17,691 bases of DNA from Bacillota bacterium (GTDB taxonomy: Bacteria; Bacillota; Clostridia; DSM-8532), in NCBI GenBank assembly GCA_023410885.1, contig JAEYPI010000275.1, forward strand, positions 1 to 17,691. Direction: 5' to 3'. The stretch's first letter is position 1; every line of letters starts with the position of its first letter. The translations under genes and the position numbers were made by a program. Positions 1-8,234 of this stretch are shown here, one piece after another. The notes beneath the pieces are model-generated. The model saw only the letters and a list, made by a program, of their open reading frames with translations, was not told the origin of the DNA and did no database searches.

Positions 1-2
1 GA

Positions 3-1463
3 GCCATACTGGCTATCTGCAGAGGCTTTAAAAGAGCTTATGACAGCAGTTACCTTTTTGGCTTTCTGACGAAATCCAGCTCCCGTCGTTACCATGAAGA
101 AAGCTTGTTATATGGGGTGCTGGACAAAGTTGTCAATTTCATTCCCATGCTCTTAAAAAGGTTTTATAAAAGATTTGAGTCTATGTTTTCCAATAGTCTT
201 TTATTTAGGCTTATGATGTTTATCGCTCAGAATGTCTCATTCATCATCGCCCTCTTCATGGTTGCCGTGTTTGTAATACCCCATGAGACAAGCTTTATAA
301 AATGGGATAACATGTATTCTCTTTATGCGGCCGTTCTCTGCTTCTTCCTGTTTTTATTAAAAACAATGAAGGAAGAGGAAACACGATTCAAGGTCAAGGC
401 CTTCAGCGTTTTTTTCTTCACTTTCATTCTGATGGTCATATTAGGGCTGATTTTCTCTGCTGAACCCACGTTAAGCTTACGTTTTCTTGTATTCTATATG
501 ACCTGTTTCATTTTCGTCATCTTGATGGTAAGTACCATCAAAACCCGGGATCAATTATCCACCTTCACAGAGCTGGTTTTGGTGGGTGTAAGCTTAAGTG
601 GTTTATATGGGTTATATCAAGGGATTAAAGGCGTGCCCGTTATTGCAGCGCAAATCGATTATACCCTTAATGAGGGCGTCCCCGGGAGAATTTACTCAAC
701 CTTTGAAAATCCCAATAATTTCGCTCAAGTATTAGCCATGATGCTGCCCTTTTATGTGGCGGTTTTCTTAAGCGCCAAGGGCGTAAAAAAGAAAATTATT
801 TTTGCCCTTGCAGCCCTTCCGCCGCTGATTTCATTGCTGCTAACCTTCTCGCGCTCAAGTTGGATAGGGCTTGCAGTTGCTGCTATCGTCTTTTTATTTC
901 TAACAAATAAAAAGCTCATCCCTTTGTTTATTGTTTTGGGCTTGATGGCGCTTCCCTTTATGCCAAGCTCTATTCTTACCCGATTATCGACGATTTTCAT
1001 GCCGCAGGATACGTCTACCAGCTATCGGTTCGATATCTTTAAAACCATGTGGCCGGTCATCAAGGACTTTAATTTTTACGGTGTAGGGCTGGGAAATAAC
1101 GTGGTGAGTCAAATCACTCAAAACTATCCCATTTATTCCACAAAGGTACCCATACACGCTCATAACCTGTACCTTCAGATATGGGTGGAGATGGGGTTAA
1201 TTGCATTAACAGCTTTTATTCTTTTCATCGGAAAGCTTTTCAAGGATTGCTTTGTTAAAGTACGTGCCCTCAAGGCTGATAAGGAAATGTCCTATTTTCT
1301 GGCCGCAGGCGTAGCTTCTCTGGCAGGGGTATTAGTAACCGCTCTTGCTGAATACATTTGGTTCTATCCTAGAGTGATGCTTGTTTTCTGGATGGTTGTC
1401 GGTTTGGTGCTGGCCGCTCTTTCGATAGCAAAGAACAGCCAGTCATCGGAGGTCATAAAGTGA
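3..1463 (+). CDS. O-antigen ligase / Wzy-type polymerase family membrane protein, 5'-truncated by window edge
   Basis: A polytopic membrane protein of the O-antigen ligase/polymerase family (Wzy_C type), expected to join glycan repeat units or transfer them to an acceptor on the outer face of the membrane. Seen: about ten hydrophobic segments; the family-typical SRSSW-IGLAV segment (near 850-875), ENPNNFAQ (near 705-730), GVGLGNN (near 1080-1100) and AHNLYLQIWVEMG (near 1156-1196), as in the large periplasmic-loop region of the family. The frame is open without a stop from base 3, so the TTG at 105 is not the true start; residues before it (arginine- and tyrosine-rich, then LLYGVLDK) continue smoothly into the protein. 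The start lies upstream of the window. It overlaps the flippase gene by 4 bases, so the two are translationally linked. Ligase and polymerase cannot be told apart by sequence; the family assignment is firm. Confidence 0.85.
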   Translation, partial: AILAICRGFKRAYDSSYLFGFLTKSSSRRYHEESLLYGVLDKVVNFIPMLLKRFYKRFESMFSNSLLFRLMMFIAQNVSFIIALFMVAVFVIPHETSFIKWDNMYSLYAAVLCFFLFLLKTMKEEETRFKVKAFSVFFFTFILMVILGLIFSAEPTLSLRFLVFYMTCFIFVILMVSTIKTRDQLSTFTELVLVGVSLSGLYGLYQGIKGVPVIAAQIDYTLNEGVPGRIYSTFENPNNFAQVLAMMLPFYVAVFLSAKGVKKKIIFALAALPPLISLLLTFSRSSWIGLAVAAIVFLFLTNKKLIPLFIVLGLMALPFMPSSILTRLSTIFMPQDTSTSYRFDIFKTMWPVIKDFNFYGVGLGNNVVSQITQNYPIYSTKVPIHAHNLYLQIWVEMGLIALTAFILFIGKLFKDCFVKVRALKADKEMSYFLAAGVASLAGVLVTALAEYIWFYPRVMLVFWMVVGLVLAALSIAKNSQSSEVIK

Positions 1464-2971
1464 GGATCAAGGTTTCAATATATAATACGGTCTTTGCCAT
1501 GCTGCTCCAGGTTGTGAACCTGGTTGTGAATCTTATTTTACCCAGAGTTCTTATCAATGTTTACGGATCATCGGTTAATGGTCTTGTGTCTTCCATCAGA
1601 CAGTTTGTCGGGTATTTTAATATCGTTGAGGCCGGGTTGGCAGGGGCAGCGGTGTATGCGCTTTATAAGCCTCTGGCAAACAAGGAAAATGGCACCATAA
1701 ACGGCATTCTTTCAGCGGCAAACCGATTTTATAATATCTCTGGTTTTATTTTTTCAGCGCTGGTTTTGGTCTCCACCTTTATTTATCCGCTATTTACTTC
1801 AGGCCAAGGTATTGACCCCTTAACCATAGCGCTTCTTGTGGTGATAATCGGGGCATCCGGCTCTTTTGAATTCTTTGCCATAGGGAAATACCGTGTGCTT
1901 TTAACAGCAGACCAAAAAAGCTATGTTATTTCAATTATTAATGCCATTGCGGTGGCAGCCAATTCGGCTGTTATTCTGATTATGGCGCTTCTGGCCATTG
2001 ATATTGTGCTGGTACAGCTCGTCGCCCTGCTGAGCTTTGTGCTAAGGTCAGTACTCTATACCCTCTACTGTAAAAAGCGGTATGACTATATAAATCTAAA
2101 AGTGAAGCCACTCAATGAAGCGCTGGATAAGCGGTGGGATTCTCTCATTCTTCAAATTTTAGGTGTTGTCACCACCGGTACCCCTATTTTGGTCACCACC
2201 TTCTTTTGCGGGTTTAAGGAAGTAAGCGTTTATACTATATTTAATATGGTATTTGCCAGCGTTCTTGCACTTTTATCAACCTTTAATAATGGACTCAGTG
2301 CTTCTTTTGGTGATATGCTGGTACGGAATGAAAAAGCGACCATGCAAAAAGCCTATAAGCAATATGAATTTCTCTATTATGGGCTTTTAGGGTGGGGATA
2401 TGCATGTATGGCCATTCTGATTATGCCTTTTATCAAAATCTATACGGCGACCTTTACCGATGCCAATTATATAAGGCCTGAAATCGCAGCCTTATTTGTG
2501 GCTATCGGCATTCTATACAATATCAAGACCCCACAGGGTATGCTGGTTATTTCGGCAGGCTTATATAAAGAAACAAAGATTCAGACCCTGACCCAGGCCA
2601 TTATCAACATTGTCGCTTCGGTTGCTCTGGCTCCGTTTTTCGGCATGGCAGGTGTTCTCATAGGTTCGGTACTTTCCAACCTATACCGAGATATAGACTT
2701 GATTCGATTTATCCCAAAAACAGTGACAGGTCTTCCCGTACGCATGACAGTAGTTCGAGTGGTGCGCATGTTGTTCTTGTTTGCACTGTCCGTTGCTCCT
2801 TTTATTTTCTTAATTGATATTCAGGCTGCAAGCTTTATGGAATGGGTTTTATGGGCAATTCCTGTGGCATTATGGGCCTTTATCGTTTTTGCCGTTGGTA
2901 ATATCCTTATGGAGACATCAACAACCCGAGATATTTTACAAAGACTTAAGCTGTTGTTGAAAAAAGCGTAA
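1460..2971 (+). CDS. Wzx-like polysaccharide flippase (MOP/MATE superfamily)
   Basis: A membrane transporter expected to flip lipid-linked glycan repeat units from the inner to the outer face of the cytoplasmic membrane. Seen: 503 residues with roughly 12-14 hydrophobic segments and an N-terminal IYNTVFAMLLQVVNLVVNLI helix followed by LPRVLINVYGSSVNGLVSSI, the arrangement usual for Wzx/RfbX-type exporters; length is normal. The start is GTG at 1460, which overlaps the previous stop codon (GTGA), with GGAGG at about 1449 as ribosome binding site. It sits between the ligase/polymerase and the pyruvyl transferase, which fits a Wzx/Wzy-dependent glycan pathway. The substrate cannot be deduced. 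A lipid II-type flippase is less likely given the neighbours. Confidence 0.85.
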   Translation: MRIKVSIYNTVFAMLLQVVNLVVNLILPRVLINVYGSSVNGLVSSIRQFVGYFNIVEAGLAGAAVYALYKPLANKENGTINGILSAANRFYNISGFIFSALVLVSTFIYPLFTSGQGIDPLTIALLVVIIGASGSFEFFAIGKYRVLLTADQKSYVISIINAIAVAANSAVILIMALLAIDIVLVQLVALLSFVLRSVLYTLYCKKRYDYINLKVKPLNEALDKRWDSLILQILGVVTTGTPILVTTFFCGFKEVSVYTIFNMVFASVLALLSTFNNGLSASFGDMLVRNEKATMQKAYKQYEFLYYGLLGWGYACMAILIMPFIKIYTATFTDANYIRPEIAALFVAIGILYNIKTPQGMLVISAGLYKETKIQTLTQAIINIVASVALAPFFGMAGVLIGSVLSNLYRDIDLIRFIPKTVTGLPVRMTVVRVVRMLFLFALSVAPFIFLIDIQAASFMEWVLWAIPVALWAFIVFAVGNILMETSTTRDILQRLKLLLKKA

Positions 2972-2988
2972 AAGCTACGGAGGATGCT

Positions 2989-4173
2989 ATGTCTGAGATA
3001 AAAGCAGGATTGATAACCTTCCATTATGCCCATCATTATGGTGCTCAGCTTCAAGCCTACGCACTAATGAAGACCGTGGAGGGACTGGGCACCCCTTGTG
3101 AGATCATCCATTATGTCAGGGATGATACCCTACTGGGCAACAAGCTGTTCAAAAGAGGACTTTCGCCCTACGCCCAGCTCTCCAATCTGCACACCTTGAT
3201 TCATCTTCCGGCCTTTAAAAAGAGAGCTCAACGGTTTCAACAATTTGCTCATCATGGACTCAAGCTGGGAGGCCGATTTTATAAAGCCCATCAAGAGCTT
3301 TTTTCTGATCCACCCCAATATTCCGCCTATCTTTGCGGGAGTGACCAGATTTGGAATCCGCTGATTTATAAAGAAAAAACCTTTGATCCCGCTTTCTTTT
3401 TGGGATTTGCAAAGAACGGAAAAAAGATTGCCTATGCACCAAGCTTTGGTATTTCGTCCATACCTGATTCAGAAAAAGAGAGCCTTAAGGCTTATCTTGA
3501 GAAGATGGACTATCTTTCGGCGCGAGAGCGCCAGGGCGAAGCTATTATCCGCGAGCTGACCGGGCGTGATGCGGTAACTGTGCTTGACCCGACACTTTTG
3601 CTCTCAGGCGGGGAGTGGTCGGAAATTGCTGTTTCTCCAAACAGAAGCAAGCCCTACCTTCTTTGCTATTTTGTTTCGGATGCAACCCCCTTTGAGCCCT
3701 ATATAAAAGCGCTTTCTGATAAATTGAAGCTGGAAGTGGTCTATTTGGCCGGGTCCAGAAAAGGCATCCCCAGTTATGCCAAAACTGTCTACGATGCCGG
3801 TCCCTGCGAGTTCCTCGGCTATTTTAAGGATGCGGCCTTTGTCTGTACCAATTCCTTTCATGGCACCGTATTCTCGGTTAATTTCAAGAAGAATTTTTAC
3901 AGCTTTACAGCGGGCTCGGAGCAAAAGACCGTCAATTCCAGACTATACAGCATTATGGATTTATTGGATATAAAAGATCGCATGGTAACTATTCACGGGT
4001 CGAGGCATGTTGTGCGATCCTCTGGACCGCACTCTATAAACAAAGAAAAGAGCGCCATGCCAGTGACCAGCCTGAACGAAGGGGGCGTTGACTACGAAAA
4101 GGTGAGCAAGCTTCTTGATTTAGAGAAAACAAAGTCCATTGATTACCTACGGAAGGCCTTGGCCGACACTTGA
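2989..4173 (+). CDS. polysaccharide pyruvyl transferase family protein (CsaB/WcaK type)
   Basis: A cytoplasmic enzyme of the polysaccharide pyruvyl transferase family, whose characterised members move pyruvate from phosphoenolpyruvate onto a sugar as a ketal. Seen in 394 residues: an N-terminal ITFHYAHHYGAQLQAYAL segment (9-26) typical of the family, GSDQIWNP (117-124), SARE (177-180), LDPTLLL (199-205), and SFHGTVFS (289-296), which carries the conserved histidine. GGAGG lies 6 bases before the ATG. The gene begins 17 bases after the flippase, so it is in the same operon. In Bacillota such genes are often followed by an FrhB-like Fe-S protein, as here. The acceptor sugar is unknown, and some family members may not be pyruvyl transferases. 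Confidence 0.85.
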   Translation: MSEIKAGLITFHYAHHYGAQLQAYALMKTVEGLGTPCEIIHYVRDDTLLGNKLFKRGLSPYAQLSNLHTLIHLPAFKKRAQRFQQFAHHGLKLGGRFYKAHQELFSDPPQYSAYLCGSDQIWNPLIYKEKTFDPAFFLGFAKNGKKIAYAPSFGISSIPDSEKESLKAYLEKMDYLSARERQGEAIIRELTGRDAVTVLDPTLLLSGGEWSEIAVSPNRSKPYLLCYFVSDATPFEPYIKALSDKLKLEVVYLAGSRKGIPSYAKTVYDAGPCEFLGYFKDAAFVCTNSFHGTVFSVNFKKNFYSFTAGSEQKTVNSRLYSIMDLLDIKDRMVTIHGSRHVVRSSGPHSINKEKSAMPVTSLNEGGVDYEKVSKLLDLEKTKSIDYLRKALADT

Positions 4174-4206
4174 GGATTTTCTTACTTTTTTTCGGGGGGA
4201 TCGATT

Positions 4207-5376
4207 ATGTTATGTGACAAGACACAATGTACGGGCTGCCGCGCCTGTGAGAGCAGATGCAATTTTCATTCCATTGCTATGAGAGAGGATTCTGAAGGCT
4301 TTTTGTATCCGGAAATAGATCCCAAAACCTGTACCCAATGCGGTTTGTGTGAGAAAGCCTGCCCGGTACTGAATGATCCCGTTTTTTCAAAGCTAAAAGA
4401 TCCGGGTGTCTACGCTTGCTGGAGTCATGATGAGGAGATTCGCGGTAAAAGCTCATCCGGAGGCGTATTTTCCCTTCTGGCTCAAGGGGTGATTGAAAAG
4501 GGCGGGGTGGTGTTTGGTGCGGCCTTTGATGATCACTTTCGGGTCCACCATACCTACATAGAACATTATAACGAGATTGATCGGCTTCGAAGATCAAAAT
4601 ATGTCCAGAGTGATACCGCAAAAAGTTATAAGGAGGCTGAGGCCTTTTTAAAGGCCGGAAGAGAGGTCCTCTATGTGGGAACCCCCTGTCAGGTGGCCGG
4701 ATTGCACAGTTATCTGAAAAAGTCTTATATCAGCTTAACGACCTGTAACTTTGTTTGCTATGGGGTACCCTCTCCAAAGGTATGGAAAAGCTATTTAGAT
4801 TACAGAAAAGCCGATAAAAAGATAAAAACCATATCATTCCGTGATAAAGAGCATAGCGGTTGGCGCAATTATACCATGCGCATGGACTATGAAGACGGTT
4901 CAAGCTATAGAAAACTGGCCAATCAGGATGCTTATTTTATCGGATTTGGCAGGAATCTTTTCAGCAGGCCATCTTGCTTTGATTGCCGGTTCCGCTATCA
5001 GAACACAAAAAGTGATATAACTCTGGCTGATTTTTGGGGTGCTGACAAGCTTCAAGGGCTGGACGCTTCAGATGATAAGGGCGTTTCGTTGGTTCTGACC
5101 AATACTGAGAAGGGTGAGGCGTGGATGGAAAAAATTGCCGAAGGTATGTTTGTCCAAAAAAGAACCTTTGACGAAGCCGCTCAAAACAATCCAAAGCTTA
5201 TTTCATCCGCAAAACTGCCTCCTTTACGGGCGTCGTTTTTTCAAGATTTCGCTTCGGAGGCCTCCTTTGAAAAGCTCATCCATCGTTATATGCGCAATAC
5301 AGGTCTGAAAGCGGAGCTTAAAAAGATCATCAAGAGTGTTCTGGGAGAGGAACGTATCAAAAAACTAATAGGTTAG
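4207..5376 (+). CDS. ferredoxin-domain / FrhB-like protein (coenzyme F420 hydrogenase beta-subunit family), copy 1
   Basis: A soluble Fe-S protein of the family annotated as coenzyme F420 hydrogenase/dehydrogenase beta subunit. True F420 chemistry is doubtful here; in polysaccharide loci the family probably does a flavin/Fe-S redox step on a sugar or nucleotide-sugar, but its reaction is not established. Seen in 389 residues: two complete 4Fe-4S motifs, C8-C11-C14-C18 and C42-C45-C48-C52 followed by P; SSSGG (82-86); the family signature GTPCQVAGL (C161); a CFDC pair (C257, C260); and ADFWG (274-278). The ribosome binding site is a G-run before ATG 4207. It follows the pyruvyl transferase by 33 bases, probably as the last gene of that operon, because a terminator lies downstream. 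A second copy starts at 5590. Confidence 0.85.
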   Translation: MLCDKTQCTGCRACESRCNFHSIAMREDSEGFLYPEIDPKTCTQCGLCEKACPVLNDPVFSKLKDPGVYACWSHDEEIRGKSSSGGVFSLLAQGVIEKGGVVFGAAFDDHFRVHHTYIEHYNEIDRLRRSKYVQSDTAKSYKEAEAFLKAGREVLYVGTPCQVAGLHSYLKKSYISLTTCNFVCYGVPSPKVWKSYLDYRKADKKIKTISFRDKEHSGWRNYTMRMDYEDGSSYRKLANQDAYFIGFGRNLFSRPSCFDCRFRYQNTKSDITLADFWGADKLQGLDASDDKGVSLVLTNTEKGEAWMEKIAEGMFVQKRTFDEAAQNNPKLISSAKLPPLRASFFQDFASEASFEKLIHRYMRNTGLKAELKKIIKSVLGEERIKKLIG

Positions 5377-5469
5377 AAAGCTGGTGTGGACCGCTATGTT
5401 TGATTTAAACCGCATTTAATTACACCTGTTTTCACAACAACTAATCAATAGCTTAATAAAGTAACTGGG

Positions 5470-5500
5470 ACTCGGGGAATGATACCCCGAGTTTTTTTTT
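5470..5500 (+). terminator. Rho-independent terminator after the first FrhB-like gene
   Basis: A perfect stem ACTCGGGG / CCCCGAGT (5470-5477 with 5485-5492), loop AATGATA, runs directly into nine consecutive T residues (5492-5500). This is a textbook intrinsic terminator. It would end the polysaccharide operon transcript and isolate the second FrhB-like gene. No other gene is visible in 5377-5589; only a poor promoter-like pair (TTCCCA, 15-base spacer, TATAGA near 5517-5543) lies after it. Confidence 0.9.
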
Positions 5501-5577
5501 AAGAATAATAAACGGGTTCCCAGAAAAGAATGTACGCTATAGAACTCTGAAATGAGTGCAATAGGGAATACATGAAT

Positions 5578-5584
5578 GGAGGGG
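5578..5584 (+). promoter_or_regulatory. ribosome binding site deciding the start of the second FrhB-like gene
   Basis: GGAGGGG lies 5-7 bases before ATG 5590. The in-frame ATG at 5572 would put this site inside the coding region and has no site of its own. The product from 5590 begins MLCDK, exactly like the paralogue at 4207. Confidence 0.8.
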
Positions 5585-5589
5585 ATGGG

Positions 5590-6771
5590 ATGCTCTGCGA
5601 CAAAAGGCTTTGTACAGGCTGCCGTGCATGTGAAAACATTTGCTCATTTAATTCCATTGCGATGAAAGAAGATAATGAAGGCTTTTTAAGACCGGTGATA
5701 GATGATACCCTCTGTACCCATTGCGGACGCTGTGAAAAAGCTTGCCCCTTACTGAGTGATCCCTATTTTGAAAAGCTGGATGAACCCGGTGTTTATGCCT
5801 GCTGGAGCCTGGATGATGAGGTCAGGCAAAGGAGTTCCTCCGGAGGTGTGTTTTCTCTTTTGTCAAAAGCAGTTTTGGATGAAGGGGGTGTCGTATTCGG
5901 GGCTGCTTTTGACGAGGAGCTTCGGGTTCATCATACCCCGATTGAGGATTATGGCCGGATCGATGACCTTCGCAGGTCCAAATATGTACAAAGCGATACG
6001 GGGCAGAGCTATCAAGAAGCGGAAGCCTTTTTAAAGGCCGGCAGAATCGTTCTTTTCGTGGGAGCGCCTTGCCAGATAGCCGGGTTGCAGGGTTATCTGA
6101 AAAAGACATATGACCGTTTAATTACCTGCAGCTTTGTCTGCTATGGCGTGCCCTCGCCCAAGGTATGGCGCAGCTATTTGAGCTACAGGCAGCAAGAGCA
6201 TGGTAAAAAAATAAAATCGGTGTCTTTCAGGGATAAGCAAGAAAGTGACTGGTTTAATTGTAAGATGCGTATAGGCTTTGAGGATGGCTCCAGTGACAGC
6301 CGTCCCCTAAAGGAGGATGCCTATTATATAGGCTTTGGACGAAGCCTTTTTGCAAGGCCTTCCTGTTTTGATTGCAGGTTCCGGTACTCCAATACCAAGG
6401 CGGATATAACCCTGGCTGATTTTTGGGGTATCGAAAAGCTGGAGGGTATTGAGGGGGCTTTGGATAAGGGGGTTTCTTTGGTATTGGCCAGTTCCGGGAA
6501 AGGTGAAGCGTTGATGGAAGAAATATCCCCAAGGATGTACATTCATAAAAAAACCTTGGAAGAAGCGGCAAGCTGCAATCCCAAATTGGGTTCCTCAGCT
6601 CGGCTTCCTCCGAACCGGGCACGATTTTTTCGAGATTTTCAGAAAAACATCCCCTTTGACAGGCTGGTTTATCGGTATATGAGAAATACTGGTCTTAAGG
6701 CTGAGGTGAAAAAGAGGATTAAGGCCCTATTGGGGGAGAACCTTGTTAAGAAGATTAAAGGGCAGGCTTAG
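5590..6771 (+). CDS. ferredoxin-domain / FrhB-like protein, copy 2
   Basis: A paralogue of the gene at 4207; the two proteins align over their whole length with few gaps and look clearly more than half identical by eye. Seen in 393 residues: the same two 4Fe-4S motifs (C8-C11-C14-C18 and C42-C45-C48-C52), SSSGG, GAPCQIAGL, CFDC and ADFWG, so no key cysteine has been lost and both copies look functional. The C-terminal end (RYMRNTGLKAEVKK) is also shared. Function is presumably the same type of Fe-S/flavin redox step in surface glycan synthesis, perhaps on a different substrate. It is cut off from the upstream operon by the terminator at 5470-5500, so it needs its own promoter or readthrough. 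Its stop codon overlaps that of the convergent glycosyltransferase. Confidence 0.83.
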   Translation: MLCDKRLCTGCRACENICSFNSIAMKEDNEGFLRPVIDDTLCTHCGRCEKACPLLSDPYFEKLDEPGVYACWSLDDEVRQRSSSGGVFSLLSKAVLDEGGVVFGAAFDEELRVHHTPIEDYGRIDDLRRSKYVQSDTGQSYQEAEAFLKAGRIVLFVGAPCQIAGLQGYLKKTYDRLITCSFVCYGVPSPKVWRSYLSYRQQEHGKKIKSVSFRDKQESDWFNCKMRIGFEDGSSDSRPLKEDAYYIGFGRSLFARPSCFDCRFRYSNTKADITLADFWGIEKLEGIEGALDKGVSLVLASSGKGEALMEEISPRMYIHKKTLEEAASCNPKLGSSARLPPNRARFFRDFQKNIPFDRLVYRYMRNTGLKAEVKKRIKALLGENLVKKIKGQA

Positions 6772-7868
6772 CCCACCCCTTTAGTCGATTCATAAACCTC
6801 ATAGGTATCCAATGCTGCTTTGTTGATATTAAACCTGTTTTCAACGGCCTTAAAGGCGTTTTTCTTCAAGTTTTCCAAAAGCTCCTTATCTTCCATTACA
6901 TGCTTGATCTTAACTGCAGAGCTTTCAGCATTGTTATACTCAACCAATACACCGCATTGGGTTTCGTCATTGACAATATCCCTGTTTCCACCCATATCAG
7001 TTGCAACAACGGGCAGTCCGCTGGCTAATGCTTCTATAATCAGGAAGCTCAAGGCCTCGTGCTCAGAGGCATTAAAATAAAGATCACTGCCGTTGAATAG
7101 GTTTTTAATGTCTGCTCTGAATCCCGTAAAAAGAATATCCGACTCCAAATTTAAAGCCTTGACCTGATTTTTGGTTTCTTCCAGCAAGGGGCCGTCCCCG
7201 GCCAGCACGCATTTAAAGGGCAAAGCAGTCATGCTCTTTAAGGCATGAATGGTCTTTACAAGGTAGGCATGTCCCTTGTCATGGGCAAAACGGGAAGCGC
7301 ACAAAATGACAAAGTCTTGGTCGCTGATGGACAACTCCTGCCTAAGGGAAGAAGGCTCGCTCTTTTTCCAGTATTCAGGATCAACGGCGTTAAAGATTAC
7401 CTTGATAATCGAAGCCTTGTTCCCATTTTCAATGAGCATGTCCTTGCCCTTATTACAAACAGCTATGATGCGATACTGCAACCGGGTCATTATTCGGTTA
7501 CAAAACCTTACAAGGCCGTTGTTCTTCAAAATAAAATGATTGGTATAAACAACCTTTATTTTCGGATTAAACAGTCTGGACAAGAGTGCGATGTAGTTTT
7601 CCCTGAGATAGTGAGTATGGATAAGGTCGATCCGGTTTTCTTTGCAAATTTGGCTTAGCCTGTAGGCCGCAGCTATATCGAAGGGGTGTTTCATTGCAAT
7701 CTGGAAGGTTTTAATATGCTTTGACTCAAGGGTCTCTCTTAACAAACCATCCTGATTATAAGCAAAGAAAGCATTGATTTTTGAATGGTTCAGCTTCTCA
7801 ACAAGGGTTTGGACATATCTTTCTGTTCCGGCCTTACCCGCAAAGTTTAAAAGATAAAGTACGTTCAT
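6768..7868 (-). CDS. glycosyltransferase family 4 protein (GT-B fold)
   Basis: A cytoplasmic or membrane-associated retaining glycosyltransferase that would add a sugar from a nucleotide-sugar donor to a lipid-linked glycan. Seen in 366 residues: an N-terminal MNVLYLLNFAGKAGTERYV segment typical of GT4 (the GGTE-like loop is GKAGTE), IIAVCNKGKDML (134-145), ASRFAHDKGH (191-200), VLAGDGPLLEE (221-231), FTGFRADI (247-254), and the EX7E donor-binding motif E271-E279 followed by GLPVVATDMGG. Length is normal. The start is ATG at 7866-7868 with GGAG 9 bases before it. It is the only polysaccharide gene in the window on the minus strand, and its stop overlaps the stop of the second FrhB-like gene. 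The sugar specificity is unknown. Confidence 0.88.
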   Translation of the reverse strand: MNVLYLLNFAGKAGTERYVQTLVEKLNHSKINAFFAYNQDGLLRETLESKHIKTFQIAMKHPFDIAAAYRLSQICKENRIDLIHTHYLRENYIALLSRLFNPKIKVVYTNHFILKNNGLVRFCNRIMTRLQYRIIAVCNKGKDMLIENGNKASIIKVIFNAVDPEYWKKSEPSSLRQELSISDQDFVILCASRFAHDKGHAYLVKTIHALKSMTALPFKCVLAGDGPLLEETKNQVKALNLESDILFTGFRADIKNLFNGSDLYFNASEHEALSFLIIEALASGLPVVATDMGGNRDIVNDETQCGVLVEYNNAESSAVKIKHVMEDKELLENLKKNAFKAVENRFNINKAALDTYEVYESTKGVG

Positions 7869-8165
7869 GATGAAAATCTCCTGCAGCGTGTTTTTTCAAT
7901 TATCCCATGATAATAGGATTAATATCTTGCAGCCTTGCTTCATAGGTATCAACTGTGAGCGAAGGCTATTTGTCATGCTGTTACTAATATGATATATCAA
8001 TTATGCAAAAAGTAAAAGCCGCTTCCTATGAACAGATAAATAAATAGTTTTGTGACGTTAAGGTCAAATGCGTTTCCTCCAGTTTACATGGAACTATCGT
8101 ATCCTTTTTAAAAATACCAAATAATACCTGGTGTTCTGTTCCCCGCTCAATTCGCTGAAAACCGC

Positions 8166-8234
8166 TTGTCAAGGCTTTTTTAAAATATTTAAATCGTCAA
8201 ACTCGGAATAAAACCTAACACCCGGGATAAAAAT
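8166..8234 (+). promoter_or_regulatory. candidate promoters for sigG
   Basis: Two alternatives. A vegetative-type pair, TTGTCA (8166-8171), 17 bases, TTAAAT (8189-8194), would give a leader of about 80 bases containing the inverted repeat. A forespore SigF/SigG-like pair, GAATA (8206-8210), 14 bases, GGATAAAAAT (8225-8234), resembles the known SigF pattern (GYATA...GGnnAnA) only partly, and would place the transcript start inside the inverted repeat. In Bacillus subtilis sigG is under SigF control; which applies here cannot be settled by eye. Confidence 0.35.

Noticed and set aside
3604..3924. Minus-strand open frame of 106 codons inside the pyruvyl transferase gene
   Set aside because: Lies opposite conserved family motifs of the real gene; no ribosome binding site and no recognisable product.
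6254..6622. Minus-strand open frames inside the second FrhB-like gene
   Set aside because: Several overlapping frames of low-complexity, proline-rich translation opposite a conserved gene; shadows of its codon usage.
4207..6771. The two FrhB-like genes as true F420-reducing hydrogenase subunits
   Set aside because: No hydrogenase large or small subunit, no F420 genes and a glycan context; the family name does not prove F420 use.
7245..7658. Plus-strand open frame of 137 codons inside the glycosyltransferase gene
   Set aside because: The minus-strand product carries clear GT4 motifs over the same bases; the plus frame has no family features.
7941..7950. CATAGGTATC occurring both upstream of the glycosyltransferase start and near its 3' end (6801-6810)
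   Set aside because: A 10-base match without further similarity on either side; compatible with chance.
7931..7967. Imperfect inverted repeat AGCCTTGCT...AGCGAAGGCT as a regulatory RNA or terminator
   Set aside because: It has an 18-base loop, a bulge and no T-run; too weak to assign a role.
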